A DNA stretch of 64,000 nt from Chromatiaceae bacterium (lineage in GTDB: Bacteria; Pseudomonadota; Gammaproteobacteria; Chromatiales; Chromatiaceae). The notes beneath the pieces are model-generated. The model did no database searches, had not been told where the DNA came from, and saw only the letters and a program-made list of their open reading frames with translations. Shown piece after piece: positions 41,449 to 51,989 of this stretch (the stretch's first letter is position 1; each line of letters opens with the position of its first letter). The translations under genes were made by a program, and so were the position numbers. The stretch is taken from positions 124,001 through 188,000 of the forward strand of contig JACKML010000003.1 of assembly GCA_024235415.1 (NCBI GenBank), in the 5' to 3' direction.

Positions 41449-41462
41449 TTGATCCACGTCAA
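41449..41462. promoter_or_regulatory. FNR/ANR-type binding site
   Basis: TTGATCCACGTCAA matches nine of ten fixed positions of the FNR consensus TTGAT-N4-ATCAA. Its centre lies about 60 bases before the likely start of transcription of the promoter at 41482-41509, the classic class I activation position. Confidence 0.65.
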
Positions 41463-41481
41463 AAGAGTCTGCCGCTGCCGC

Positions 41482-41509
41482 TTGCAATTCCCTCGTAATT
41501 CACTATAAA
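41482..41509 (+). promoter_or_regulatory. sigma-70 promoter for the small acidic gene
   Basis: TTGCAA, 16 bases, TATAAA. Both boxes are close to consensus. The stretch is AT-rich and lies 36 bases before the ATG at 41545. Confidence 0.7.
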
Positions 41510-41544
41510 AGTATTTAACGAAATGCTTATACGAGGTACAGGTC

Positions 41545-41679
41545 ATGAGTGGCGAATTGGTAGTTGACGGCCGCGAGTTGCTGGCCATGTCCGAAGAGGC
41601 TCCCGATCAGGTCGAGGCGATCATCGAGATGATGATCGATGCCGACGAGGATCTGCTGGGCAGCGACGAGGAAGAGTAA
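41545..41679 (+). CDS. 44-residue acidic protein of unknown function
   Basis: The small gene encodes 44 residues: MSGELVVDGRELLAMSEEAP, then DQVEAIIEMMIDADEDLL and a tail GSDEEE. It is very acidic, with no Cys or Lys. The case for a real gene is strong. It has a GAGG binding site eight bases upstream, a good sigma-70 promoter with an upstream FNR-type box, and an intrinsic terminator 12 bases after the stop. I do not recognise a family. Oxygen-dependent expression is inferred from the FNR site. It may be a small regulator or adaptor. Confidence 0.72.
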   Translation: MSGELVVDGRELLAMSEEAPDQVEAIIEMMIDADEDLLGSDEEE

Positions 41680-41690
41680 GGCAATCACGG

Positions 41691-41716
41691 ACCCGCTGTC
41701 GCGACAGCGGGTTTTT
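41691..41716 (+). terminator. intrinsic terminator of the small acidic gene
   Basis: The perfect stem ACCCGCTGTCGCGACAGCGG, closing with GT, is followed by a T run. It ends the single-gene unit before folA. Confidence 0.92.
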
Positions 41717-41755
41717 CACATGGGGCATGCCCGGAAGGACTGCTAACATTCGCGC

Positions 41756-42253
41756 ATGGAGCCCCTTCCCAACCTGTCCATCATCGCGGCGTTGTCCGAC
41801 AACGGCGTGATCGGCCGCAACAACGCGCTGCCCTGGCGCATGCCCGCGGATCTTGCGCATTTCAAACGTCTGACGATGGGCAAGCCGATCGTGATGGGAC
41901 GCCGCACCTGGGAATCTCTTCCCGGGCTTCTGCCGCATCGTACGCACATCGTTGTGTCCCGCGACCGCGATTACCGGGTTGAGGGTGGTTTCGTCGTCCA
42001 TTCGGTCGAAGAAGCCATCGAGTTTGCCGGCGATGCCGACGAACTGATGGTGGTCGGCGGCGCCAAGCTATACGCCCAGACCCTACCCCTGGCATCGCGC
42101 CTGTACCTGACTTTCGTCCACGGGCAGTTCGATGGCGACACCCGCTTCCCGGACTACGAGCAGGCGGAGTGGTGCGAGGTGGCACGCGAGACACACGCAG
42201 CAGACGCGCGCAATCCGTATCCTTACAGCTTCGTCACGCTGCAACGCATCTGA
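41756..42253 (+). CDS. folA: dihydrofolate reductase
   Basis: The enzyme reduces dihydrofolate with NADPH and restores the folate used by thymidylate synthase. The 165-residue length is normal. Diagnostic parts are LSIIAALSDNGVIGRNNALP, then WRMPADLAHFKRLTMGKPIV, MGRRTWESLP and LMVVGGAKLYAQTLPLASRL. It lies close to thyA, its metabolic partner, though separated by a small gene and a terminator. No promoter was picked out. The gene converges with the RND gene, with 20 bases between stops. Confidence 0.96.
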   Translation: MEPLPNLSIIAALSDNGVIGRNNALPWRMPADLAHFKRLTMGKPIVMGRRTWESLPGLLPHRTHIVVSRDRDYRVEGGFVVHSVEEAIEFAGDADELMVVGGAKLYAQTLPLASRLYLTFVHGQFDGDTRFPDYEQAEWCEVARETHAADARNPYPYSFVTLQRI

Positions 42254-42273
42254 CTGTACATGTACCGACGGCG

Positions 42274-45264
42274 TCAGTCGTGACGCCGGACCTGCAGTTC
42301 GCGGTTTTCCGCCTGGAGCCGCTTGTAGGCCCTGGCAAGCTTGCGCAACTTGTCTTTGTCCTTGCCCTGATCCGTATCGGCAACGGCGCTGTCGTCATCC
42401 AGGGCGTCCGCCAGTGCCGTTTCCGCTGCGCTGTGCCAGTGTTGCACCATCGCCTCCGGCAGCTCGTACTCCCGCGCCGCAGCGGCAACAGTGGACTTGC
42501 CGGACAGTATCTCCCTGACCAGGGTCAGCTTGCGTTCGGTAGTCCAGTAGGCGGCGTCCACGACCGCCTGTGGTGCCGTCGCCGAATCGTCCGCGGCGGA
42601 AGTGCGGCTGCGTGACAGTCGACCGACCCATGCTGCCACGGGGCTGGCCGGCCCGTAAAAGACGATCAGCAGGGCCGGCAGAAGCAGCAGGTCGAAAGCC
42701 AGCGCGGAGATCAGCCCGACGGTGGTCAGCAGACCGAAATTGCGGGTCGGGACGAAGTCGGACCAAACCAGGATCAGGAACTGTGCGCTGAGAATGATCG
42801 TCGTCGTAACCACGGCACGGCCTGCACCGCGATAGGCGCGCGCCAGAGCCACCACCGGCGATACGCCCCCGGCGACACGACGTTTGAAACCGTGAAACAC
42901 GTGGATGGTGTCGTCAACCGCGATCCCGATCGCCACGCTGGCGATCATCGCTGTCGCCATGTCCAGCCAGATCCCGGTCAGGCCCATGATCACGAATATC
43001 AGGAAAATCGGCGACAGGTTGGGGATCATGCATAACACGGCGGCCCAGAATGACCGCAGGAAGAACAGCATGAAGACGAAGATCAGCACCAGCGCGCCCC
43101 ACAGGCTGTAGACCTGCCCGGATACCAGCAGGTCCTCCATGTCGGCAAACAGGCGGCCATTGCCGGCGATCTCCCAGCGCAGGGCGTCACCGACGTTGTC
43201 ACGCAGGTATCCGCGGATGTTCTCCAGTACGCGCGAGATGTCGTTCGCACTGTGCACATTCAGATTCAGCGCGATCTGCGAATGCTGGAAATCGCGGTCG
43301 ACAAAGTCGTAGATGTCCTCGCCATCGTAGATCAACAGGTACTGGGTGATGAGCTCGCGGTCGTCCGGGAGCTGTCGAAATGCCGGGTTTTCGGCGTTGA
43401 AGGCCCAGTGCATCTCCTGCACGAAGTCCGGCAGACCGAAACTGCGGTCAATCTCCGGTTGCGCCTTGGCCCATTGCTGAAAGTCACGGATCAGCCGGAG
43501 TTTCTGCGGATCCTTCAGTCCGTCCCTGGCATCGGCGTCAAAGATGACGGACACCGCCATGGTGCCGACCAGCTTGTCTTCGATGTCACGCGTCTGCTGG
43601 CGAACAGGGTGGTTGAAATCGAAGAATTCCTGCAGGTTGGTCTCGACCAGGACGTTCCGGAGTTGCGGCGCCCCCAGCGCGAGCAGCACGCAGACCGTGC
43701 CGATCACCAGCGCCGGCTGTCGAATGCCGAAGCGATAAAGCATCGATACGATCCTGTCTACGAGGTGCGCGCTGCCGCGGACATTGGTCCATGGCCGCTT
43801 GTCCCAGCGCACCACGATATTGGGCAGGATGCGAAACACCACCAGGTAGATCAGCAGGGTCCCGAGCGCCGAGATGAGGCCAAAGGTCTTGATCGGCACG
43901 ATCGGGCTGGTGGCCAGCGAGGCCAGGCCGCCGGCCGTGGTCAGCGCGGCAAACAGCGCCGGGCGGTCGACCTCCTGGATTGCCCGCGCGACGCGCTCGG
44001 CGCCGGAATAACCGAGCTTGGATGCGATGAAGAGCCCATTGAACAGGTGTACCAATGCAGCGACGGTCAATGCCGACAGCAGTGGCGGAATGATGCTGGA
44101 GACCAGCGTGAATGGCTGGTCCAGCAGGACGTAGATCGCAACGGTGGAGTTCGTCACCACGCCGATCGCCACCCCGGCGAGCATCACCGCCAGCCAGCGC
44201 CGGAACAGCCACCAGATCAGCGCCAGACCGGTGGCGACCGTGGCCGGTATGAAGATCATATTGTCGCGCAGCATGGAGCGCAGTTGCGCCACGTCGAGCG
44301 GGATCTGTCCGGCCATCGCGACCAGATAGCCTCTGAGCCGGGCGTCCTTCACGGCCGCCAGGATCTGTTCCTCCAGGGCCAGTCGCTCGATGCTGTTGCC
44401 GGACTTTTTCGGGATAACGACCATCGCCAGGGCCGAACCGTCGGCCGATGCCATGACCCCCTTGTTGAGCTCGTCTTCCAGCACCCGCTTCTGCCGGTCT
44501 GCCGGCCGTGACTGCTCCAGGGTGCGGACGTCGATCAGCGGTTCGACGATAAAATCGTCCTGGGTCCCGGCAATGTGGTCCTGGGTGGTGACCGCCACCA
44601 CTTCGTCGATCGCGTCCAGCTTCTCCAGACTGCGCCTGAGGTCGTCGTAGGCACCCAGGAAGCCGTCGGAAAACAGCGCAACCCCTTCGAACAGGAGGAC
44701 GAACACCTGGTCGTTGGGGAACCGGGTACGCAGCTCCCTGTCGAGTACCACGGCCGGTTCGTCGTCCGGAAAATACACGTCAGGGGCGTTGTTGATGTTC
44801 AGCTTCAACAACAGCGATGACGGCAGGACCGTAAACAGCAGCAGGAACAGCAGGCTGAGGTAATGGCGCCATGGCAGTGCACCGATCCGGCCAAGAAGAC
44901 TGGCATCCTCGGCCGTGGTGAGGTTCAGCTGGACGCAGTCCTCGCCGCCGAAGCGGGTACGAAAAGACGTGCAGCTGGCCGAGAGAGGGAGATCGTCCGC
45001 GCGGTGCAGAGAAAGCTTGGTCTGGGGGTGTCGCTGTTCGGTGCCAGCGGATTTCTTCGCCGCATCCAGGTGCTCGCGCAATCGGTCGTGGTAGCGCTCG
45101 TCGACCATGTCGAGTAGCGGTACCGCTTGCAGGTCATCAAACGAACGGTATCCGAGGCGTTGCAGAAACAACGCGTTCGCGTAGACAAAGAAACCCTCGT
45201 GGACGATCGCAACAGGGTGTTGTACGTGTTCCAGTCGCGAGGGGCGGAGGGGTTCTTCAGTCAC
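42274..45264 (-). CDS. RND/MMPL-type exporter with N-terminal PAS and C-terminal HTH domains
   Basis: This 996-residue protein has three parts. Residues 10-115 look like a PAS sensor (HPVAIVHEGFFVYANALFLQ, RLGYRSFDDLQAVPLLDMV). Residues 130-885 are a complete RND/MMPL (SSD-type) transporter with about twelve membrane helices, two large outer loops and the motif IAVDDTIHVFHGFKRR. Residues 907-996 are a transposase-orfA-like helix-turn-helix plus coiled coil (WTTERKLTLVREILSGKSTV, then LARAYKRLQAENRELQ). Both ends should be cytoplasmic. With the LolA-like and beta-barrel genes upstream it probably moves lipid or another hydrophobic compound between membranes. The fusion of sensor, pump and DNA-binding-like domain is unusual. 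Confidence 0.85.
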   Translation of the reverse strand: MTEEPLRPSRLEHVQHPVAIVHEGFFVYANALFLQRLGYRSFDDLQAVPLLDMVDERYHDRLREHLDAAKKSAGTEQRHPQTKLSLHRADDLPLSASCTSFRTRFGGEDCVQLNLTTAEDASLLGRIGALPWRHYLSLLFLLLFTVLPSSLLLKLNINNAPDVYFPDDEPAVVLDRELRTRFPNDQVFVLLFEGVALFSDGFLGAYDDLRRSLEKLDAIDEVVAVTTQDHIAGTQDDFIVEPLIDVRTLEQSRPADRQKRVLEDELNKGVMASADGSALAMVVIPKKSGNSIERLALEEQILAAVKDARLRGYLVAMAGQIPLDVAQLRSMLRDNMIFIPATVATGLALIWWLFRRWLAVMLAGVAIGVVTNSTVAIYVLLDQPFTLVSSIIPPLLSALTVAALVHLFNGLFIASKLGYSGAERVARAIQEVDRPALFAALTTAGGLASLATSPIVPIKTFGLISALGTLLIYLVVFRILPNIVVRWDKRPWTNVRGSAHLVDRIVSMLYRFGIRQPALVIGTVCVLLALGAPQLRNVLVETNLQEFFDFNHPVRQQTRDIEDKLVGTMAVSVIFDADARDGLKDPQKLRLIRDFQQWAKAQPEIDRSFGLPDFVQEMHWAFNAENPAFRQLPDDRELITQYLLIYDGEDIYDFVDRDFQHSQIALNLNVHSANDISRVLENIRGYLRDNVGDALRWEIAGNGRLFADMEDLLVSGQVYSLWGALVLIFVFMLFFLRSFWAAVLCMIPNLSPIFLIFVIMGLTGIWLDMATAMIASVAIGIAVDDTIHVFHGFKRRVAGGVSPVVALARAYRGAGRAVVTTTIILSAQFLILVWSDFVPTRNFGLLTTVGLISALAFDLLLLPALLIVFYGPASPVAAWVGRLSRSRTSAADDSATAPQAVVDAAYWTTERKLTLVREILSGKSTVAAAAREYELPEAMVQHWHSAAETALADALDDDSAVADTDQGKDKDKLRKLARAYKRLQAENRELQVRRHD

Positions 45265-45282
45265 ACGCCTGTTCCGTGAAAA

Positions 45283-46770
45283 TCAGAAGCTGGCGCGCCA
45301 GCCGAGATTGATCGACGAATGGTCTTCGTGAAAGCCGCCCAGCGTGTCGGAATCGCCGGCAAAGTAGTGCAACGCCAGGTAGAGCTCGTGCGGTTCCCAG
45401 CCGAGGAACGCGACCTCGGGGTTGAGGTAGATGTCCTTGTCGCCGATGCCGGCATAGAAATCCAGCCTCGCTCGCCAGCGAGCACGATCGAACGGGGTCT
45501 CGATCTCGCCGTTGATGCTGTAGATCTCGTCGCGGTCGATGATCGCAGGGGCGTCGATCAGGTTCATGCCGACCAGCTGCAGGTTCACACGCGTATCGCC
45601 GTCACCGGGATGGAACTCGACCCCGCCGCCCCAGGCAATGCCCGGCGTGGTGGTATAGCTGAGGTCGGTTCGCGTGACCGGGTTGTCGCTGCTGTAAAGC
45701 AACTCGACGCGCCAGGTGGCGCCGCCGGCATCGATCGCCGCGTCCGCGCCATAGGCCCAGGACCTCGGGTACTCGGCCTGGAAACGCCCGGCCCCGGCCG
45801 AACGAAAATAGGGCGTTGACTGGCGCGTGCGCGCCACCGTGACGCCGATATCGGCAAACGAATGGGTGCGCGTGTATCGTGCACCGAAACCACCGTCGCC
45901 ACTCGGTGCGTCCTCGATGATCGTGGCATTCTGTACCGCGGCCGGCGGGATGATCGCCGGATCGATACCGAGGATGCGCCCCGATTCGCGGTTGATCGGG
46001 TACCACACGCTGTCCTGGTCGGGGAGCTCGGCCGGGCGAAAATCGAACAACCAGACCAGGTCGAGTTTGCCGGATCCCACAAAGGTCTCGGCGCGCAGCA
46101 TCGGGTTCGAGCGCCGGCGGTCTTCCAGGTTGTCCAGCACGAAGCGTGTCAGGTCGGCGGTGCTCACCCGGTCGGACAGCGGGAGCTCGTCGAGCCGCCC
46201 CCACACCACGGTCTGGGTACCCGCTGTAAGGCGGAAGTTGTCACCGCGATAACGCACGAAGCTGTCGCCGTAATCGGCTGTCACCTCGGTGAAGGCATTG
46301 CGCTGATCCTGATCGTAACCATCCACGCGCCCCGCGACCTGGAATTCCCATTGCGGCGTCGGCTGCCAATTGGCGAAACCGGAGATCTTGCCGTAAAGCG
46401 TGCTGTCGGCCTCGGCGTTCGAGCGTGTGAAATGACCGTATTCTGCGCGTACATCGTCGATCCTGATCTCGACGTTGCTACTGTCCGGTTCCTTGTCTGT
46501 CGATGCCGCGGTGCGCGCCTCAATGGTCGGTGCCGGCGCGGCCGGACCTGAGTCTTCGATAATGAGTTCACCCGCACCGGCGCCGTCCGGCTGTGACGGC
46601 CCCTCGATCACGATCTCGTTGCTGCCGCCGGCCGGTTCGTTACCACCGATATCGATGATTACTTCTTCGATTACAGGTTGTTCAGCCGCGGCGACCGCCA
46701 GGCCCGGGATGCCTGCGGCGACCAGGGCGAGCGACAGCAGCGTGAAAGGTGGGCGGCGCGAATGCAGCAT
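45283..46770 (-). CDS. outer-membrane beta-barrel protein (DUF1302-like)
   Basis: This 495-residue protein has a signal peptide (LLSLALVAAGIPGLAVAAAE) and an acidic Pro/Gly-rich linker (residues 25-95). A long beta-barrel follows: alternating strands such as WEFQVAGRVDGYDQDQRNAF, FRLTAGTQTVVWGRLDELPL and a final GWRASF with terminal Phe. FRLTAGTQTVVWGRLDELPLSD recalls DUF1302 proteins, which pair with RND pumps. The start at 46770 has AAGGA eight bases upstream; an ATG at 46809 overlapping the previous stop is the alternative. It lies between the LolA-like and RND genes on one strand and is likely the outer-membrane part of their system. Confidence 0.8.
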   Translation of the reverse strand: MLHSRRPPFTLLSLALVAAGIPGLAVAAAEQPVIEEVIIDIGGNEPAGGSNEIVIEGPSQPDGAGAGELIIEDSGPAAPAPTIEARTAASTDKEPDSSNVEIRIDDVRAEYGHFTRSNAEADSTLYGKISGFANWQPTPQWEFQVAGRVDGYDQDQRNAFTEVTADYGDSFVRYRGDNFRLTAGTQTVVWGRLDELPLSDRVSTADLTRFVLDNLEDRRRSNPMLRAETFVGSGKLDLVWLFDFRPAELPDQDSVWYPINRESGRILGIDPAIIPPAAVQNATIIEDAPSGDGGFGARYTRTHSFADIGVTVARTRQSTPYFRSAGAGRFQAEYPRSWAYGADAAIDAGGATWRVELLYSSDNPVTRTDLSYTTTPGIAWGGGVEFHPGDGDTRVNLQLVGMNLIDAPAIIDRDEIYSINGEIETPFDRARWRARLDFYAGIGDKDIYLNPEVAFLGWEPHELYLALHYFAGDSDTLGGFHEDHSSINLGWRASF

Positions 46771-46805
46771 TTCAGCGGTCCTTTTTCGAGCGGGGCCCGA
46801 TGCGC

Positions 46806-47618
46806 TCATGGCCTGTACGCGGCCTCGGCGCTGTCGTCAGCCAGCGCCTGGCTGGTGAACAGGCGATCGGGAATGCCCTGATTATACTTGACCGCGTCCT
46901 GCGATATCCGGGTCACGTGACCGGATTCGAGATCCTCCATCGTGCTCTCCAGCACGGTCCAGAATCCCTGGATCTTCTTGATGCGCTGCACCGACAGGCG
47001 TTTGACCGGTTCTTTCGAGTGCGCCTGGTACAGGTCGACCCGCAACGGGATCAGCGTCTGCGGATGCACCCAGCTGATGCGCTTCGTGTAAACGGAATTG
47101 TCGGGGTCGACCGGGATACTCTCGAGCAGTTTGCACACCAGCTTGCCGATGTTGCCTTCACCGAGGAGCCGATGACTGTCCATGCTGACCTCGCGGTCGC
47201 GCAGGTCTTCAAAAAAAATGTCCGAGCCGACGAAACGCCCACCCTTACGCGACGAGGATACGCGCCGCACGCGGTCGAGCGCAGGCAGATACAGCCACTG
47301 GTCGTTTTCGTCACCCGGATAGTCCTTGGTCAGCAGGCCGACACCCTTGATGTCCGAGGGACTGGTGAAGCGGGTCAGCGACCAGCGTTCGCCACGGCCA
47401 CGATCCACTGCAAGCGAATACATCTCGCGTTCGCGGGGGTCCCTGCCTTTCTCGGTCAGGGTCATCTTCGCGCGCGAGGCGAGGTCGTCCCCATTCGGCG
47501 CGTCGTACACTGCTTCGGCGAGCCGGCGGCCGGCGTCAGCGGCCTCATCGGCGTGGCCGGCCAGGGGCATTGCCAGCATGCACAACAGCATGGCGCGCAG
47601 GAGTTGGAAAGATCGCAT
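46806..47618 (-). CDS. LolA-like outer-membrane lipoprotein-sorting family protein
   Basis: The periplasmic protein has about 270 residues starting MRSFQLLRAMLLCMLAMPLA, with a signal peptide cut after AGHA. The body has a LolA/LolB-like half-barrel: SLAVDRGRGERWSLTRFTSP, then DQWLYLPALDRVRRVSSSRK, GGRFVGSDIFFEDL and TRISQDAVKYNQGIPDRLFT. This is the wording of the lipoprotein-sorting-like family (PF17131) found next to RND/MMPL pumps. It would carry a lipid-like cargo between the pump and the outer membrane. It is the first gene of the three-gene unit. The frame continues upstream but without a signal peptide at its start. Confidence 0.85.
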   Translation of the reverse strand: MRSFQLLRAMLLCMLAMPLAGHADEAADAGRRLAEAVYDAPNGDDLASRAKMTLTEKGRDPREREMYSLAVDRGRGERWSLTRFTSPSDIKGVGLLTKDYPGDENDQWLYLPALDRVRRVSSSRKGGRFVGSDIFFEDLRDREVSMDSHRLLGEGNIGKLVCKLLESIPVDPDNSVYTKRISWVHPQTLIPLRVDLYQAHSKEPVKRLSVQRIKKIQGFWTVLESTMEDLESGHVTRISQDAVKYNQGIPDRLFTSQALADDSAEAAYRP

Positions 47619-47818
47619 AGTGGCTCCGAAAGGCATCGGTCTGTGGTCGCAGGCCGGTTGCCTCGTTGGCGTCAGAAAGCGTAGCACAGCGCCTCGTTGC
47701 TGGCGGGCGCACGCCCCTGTCGATGTACCTGTTCGATGCACTGATCATCGGCCCGGACGGCGCCGACTTTAAAGGTGTACCCGATCGCGCACCGCGCAAG
47801 CGGCCGCTGTCGAAGGAC

Positions 47819-48688
47819 TCAGCGACCCGTGAGCCAGGATTCGCGCGCCTTGCGGAAGAATTCCGGCTGGGCAAAGGCTGCGCGGTGGATCTCTGTGTTG
47901 TAGTAAGTGGTTTCGAAGGCCTTTGCCGCCACGTCGGCGTCGCGGAAGCTGTCGAGATTGCCGTTCTTGGCGCCGATAGTGGCCGACCACCAGCCGGTCG
48001 GGTAGATCGGTTGCGGGAAAAACAACGTCCGCGCATCGGCAAAATCAGAGGCCTGCAGGCTGCGATACATACGCTCGAGGATCGCCATGTGGATCAGCGG
48101 CGACTCGCTCTGCTGCACCACCATCCCGCCGTCGTCGAGCGCGCGGTGGCAGGCACGGTAGAACTCCGGGGTGAACAGCACCTCGCCGGGACCGATCGGG
48201 TCGGTCGAGTCGACGATGATCACATCCAGCGAGTTGGGCGTGGCGTCTTTCATCCACTGGATGCCATCGATAAACAGCAACTCGGCCCGCGGGTCGGCAT
48301 TGGACGCACACAATTCAGGGAAGTGCAGTTCGGCAGCGCGTGTCACCACCTCGTCGATATCGATCTGCACTGCATGCTCGACCTCCGGGTGCTTGAGCAC
48401 TTCGCGCAGGGTGCCGCAGTCGCCGCCACCGATAATGGCCACGCGTCGCGGCGCCCGGTGGGTGAAGAGCACCGGATGGCTCATCATCTCGTGATACAGG
48501 AAGTTGTCACGCGTGCTGACCATGGTGCAGCCGTCGATCAGCATCAACTTGCCATAACTTGCGGTATCGAACACCTCGACCTTCTGAAACGCCGACTGCT
48601 GCTCGAACACCCGGCCGCGACCCTTAAGCGAAAAGGCCGAGCCATAGTCGTCACAGATCTCGGTGATCCACTCGTCGTTCAAGGTCAT
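47819..48688 (-). CDS. speE: polyamine aminopropyltransferase (spermidine synthase)
   Basis: SpeE transfers the aminopropyl group of decarboxylated SAM to putrescine to form spermidine. The start MTLNDEWITEICDDYGSAFS gives 289 residues, the usual length. Key stretches are VEVFDTASYGKLMLIDGCTM, YHEMMSHPVLFTH, VAIIGGGDCGTLREVLKH (SAM-binding) and VIIVDSTDPIGPGEVLF with the catalytic Asp. It is divergent from speA, with 153 bases between, so both steps of polyamine synthesis are controlled from one region. speD and speB are not seen here. The roughly 200 bases downstream contain no gene I can support. Confidence 0.95.
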   Translation of the reverse strand: MTLNDEWITEICDDYGSAFSLKGRGRVFEQQSAFQKVEVFDTASYGKLMLIDGCTMVSTRDNFLYHEMMSHPVLFTHRAPRRVAIIGGGDCGTLREVLKHPEVEHAVQIDIDEVVTRAAELHFPELCASNADPRAELLFIDGIQWMKDATPNSLDVIIVDSTDPIGPGEVLFTPEFYRACHRALDDGGMVVQQSESPLIHMAILERMYRSLQASDFADARTLFFPQPIYPTGWWSATIGAKNGNLDSFRDADVAAKAFETTYYNTEIHRAAFAQPEFFRKARESWLTGR

Positions 48689-48841
48689 GGTGCGGGCTCC
48701 ATGGTTGCCTGGCATCGGATGCGGCGCACCTTAACCGTGTCGGCTGCGGGCGGCAACCACGATCCGGGCCGGCGCCATTCGGCGGTGCGCCGGCCACACA
48801 AATCCCCGATAATCCGTCCTCAGTCCGCCAAAGGGGTTGTC

Positions 48842-50716
<1,875 letters not shown>

Positions 50717-50882
50717 TTTACCCCTTCCGGCGGCGCCGGGTGAATCGGTGTTTTCTATATTGAGCCTGAATCTTTCAGGGTAGTTGGGACTTGCCTGCGG
50801 TACCCCGGGCTGCCTACCCTGCGTGTGTCCTTTGACGCGGCCGTGGCCGCGTGCGGACGGTACGCCTGAGGAGGGTGACGCG

Positions 50883-51215
50883 ATGACGATGATCGAAAAC
50901 CTGCACGGTATGCTCGAGCGCGGTATAGACACCGCCCTGTTGCGGTATTCGCTCGGCACCGAGTTACTGAAAATCGGCAACGCGGATGCGGCCATTGCCC
51001 ACCTGCGCGAGGCACTCAAGCTCGATTCCGAATATTCCGCGGCCTGGAAAGTGTTGGGCAAGGCGCTGGCCGAGTCAGGCAATCATGTCGAGGCGGTGGA
51101 TGTGCTGGATCAGGGTATCGAGGTCGCGGAACGGCGGGGAGATATCCAGGCGGCAAAAGAAATGGGTGTGTTCCGCAAACGTTCGCAGAGTGCGCTGGAA
51201 AACCCGACCGGCTGA
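50883..51215 (+). CDS. tetratricopeptide-repeat protein
   Basis: This 110-residue cytoplasmic protein consists of about two to three TPR motifs: LLRYSLGTELLKIGNADAAI, then AHLREALKLDSEYSAAWKVL and GKALAESGNHVEAVDVLDQG. TPR helices bind partner proteins. The start ATG 50883 has the excellent site GAGGAGG. Similar small TPR proteins occur in many Gammaproteobacteria without known function. It is convergent with the ECF sigma gene. Confidence 0.85.
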   Translation: MTMIENLHGMLERGIDTALLRYSLGTELLKIGNADAAIAHLREALKLDSEYSAAWKVLGKALAESGNHVEAVDVLDQGIEVAERRGDIQAAKEMGVFRKRSQSALENPTG

Positions 51216-51280
51216 AAGCCTTCGGCGGGACGGGCGGGGGCAGGCGTCCCGGCGTCGGTGTTGCCGCAACTAGTGAGCAT

Positions 51281-51814
51281 TTACAGCAGCGCACGCATCT
51301 TCTCGCGGGCGCGGAACAGGCGCGTACCGGCGCCTGCGACCGAGATCCCCAGGTGTCGCGCGATCTCCTTCTGCGAGTAACCGTAGATCACCTGCAACAG
51401 CAGCGGCTCGCGGTATTCCTCTGGCAGGCGTTCCAGGGCCTGGCGCAGCACGAATGCCTCGGTCGAGGTGTCGTAGTCCTGCCGTCCGGCCGCCAGACCC
51501 TCGACCGCTATTGCGCTTTCCTGAGGTCGCTTGCGTTCAAAGCGGCGGGCATTCTCGCGCCGCAGGATCGTCAGCAGCCATCCCCTGGCGGCCTTGGGGT
51601 CGTTGAGCCGATCCATGGACTTCCAGGCGCGCACCAGCGTTTCCTGCACCAGGTCGTCGGCCACCGCCCTGTTGCCGCAAAGCCAATACGCGAATCGGTA
51701 CAGATCGGCCATGTGCACGCCGATCAGGCGGTTGAATCGATCTTCGTCATTTTCGGTCTGGTGGCGCGCCTGTGACGCAAGGTCCGCTGTCTGTGTGAGG
51801 GCAATGGCAGTCAT
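51281..51814 (-). CDS. ECF sigma factor
   Basis: This 177-residue RpoE-type sigma factor has region 2 as LYRFAYWLCGNRAVADDLVQ, then ETLVRAWKSMDRL, and region 4 as REPLLLQVIYGYSQKEIARH, then GISVAGAGTRLFRAREKMRA. It shares DTSTEAFVLRQALERLPEEY with the factor at 29089 and the two are paralogues of one ECF group. Unlike that one, no anti-sigma gene follows; the next gene downstream is convergent. The 175 bases upstream are AT-rich near 51885-51905 and may hold its promoter. Confidence 0.92.
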   Translation of the reverse strand: MTAIALTQTADLASQARHQTENDEDRFNRLIGVHMADLYRFAYWLCGNRAVADDLVQETLVRAWKSMDRLNDPKAARGWLLTILRRENARRFERKRPQESAIAVEGLAAGRQDYDTSTEAFVLRQALERLPEEYREPLLLQVIYGYSQKEIARHLGISVAGAGTRLFRAREKMRALL

Positions 51815-51989
51815 GGTGGCATCCTTGTGTTTTTTGCTGGAGACAACTCCTACACTGCACCGGACGTGCCAACTTATAAGCGGCTGTTTTAACTAGTATA
51901 AATGTCGTCACCTTGCAGCGGCTTCGCACGTTTCGTTGTAACGAAACGTTGAATCCAGGCCTGCCAAAGTGTGAATGACGGTACTGTGA

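Noticed and set aside
43252..44511. 419-residue plus-strand frame over the RND gene
   Set aside because: It is antisense to a clear twelve-helix transporter; its text is Arg/Asp/Gln-rich and shows no motif.
47666..48841. N-terminal extension of speA by 392 codons
   Set aside because: It is antisense to speE. The ATG at 48842 matches the family start.
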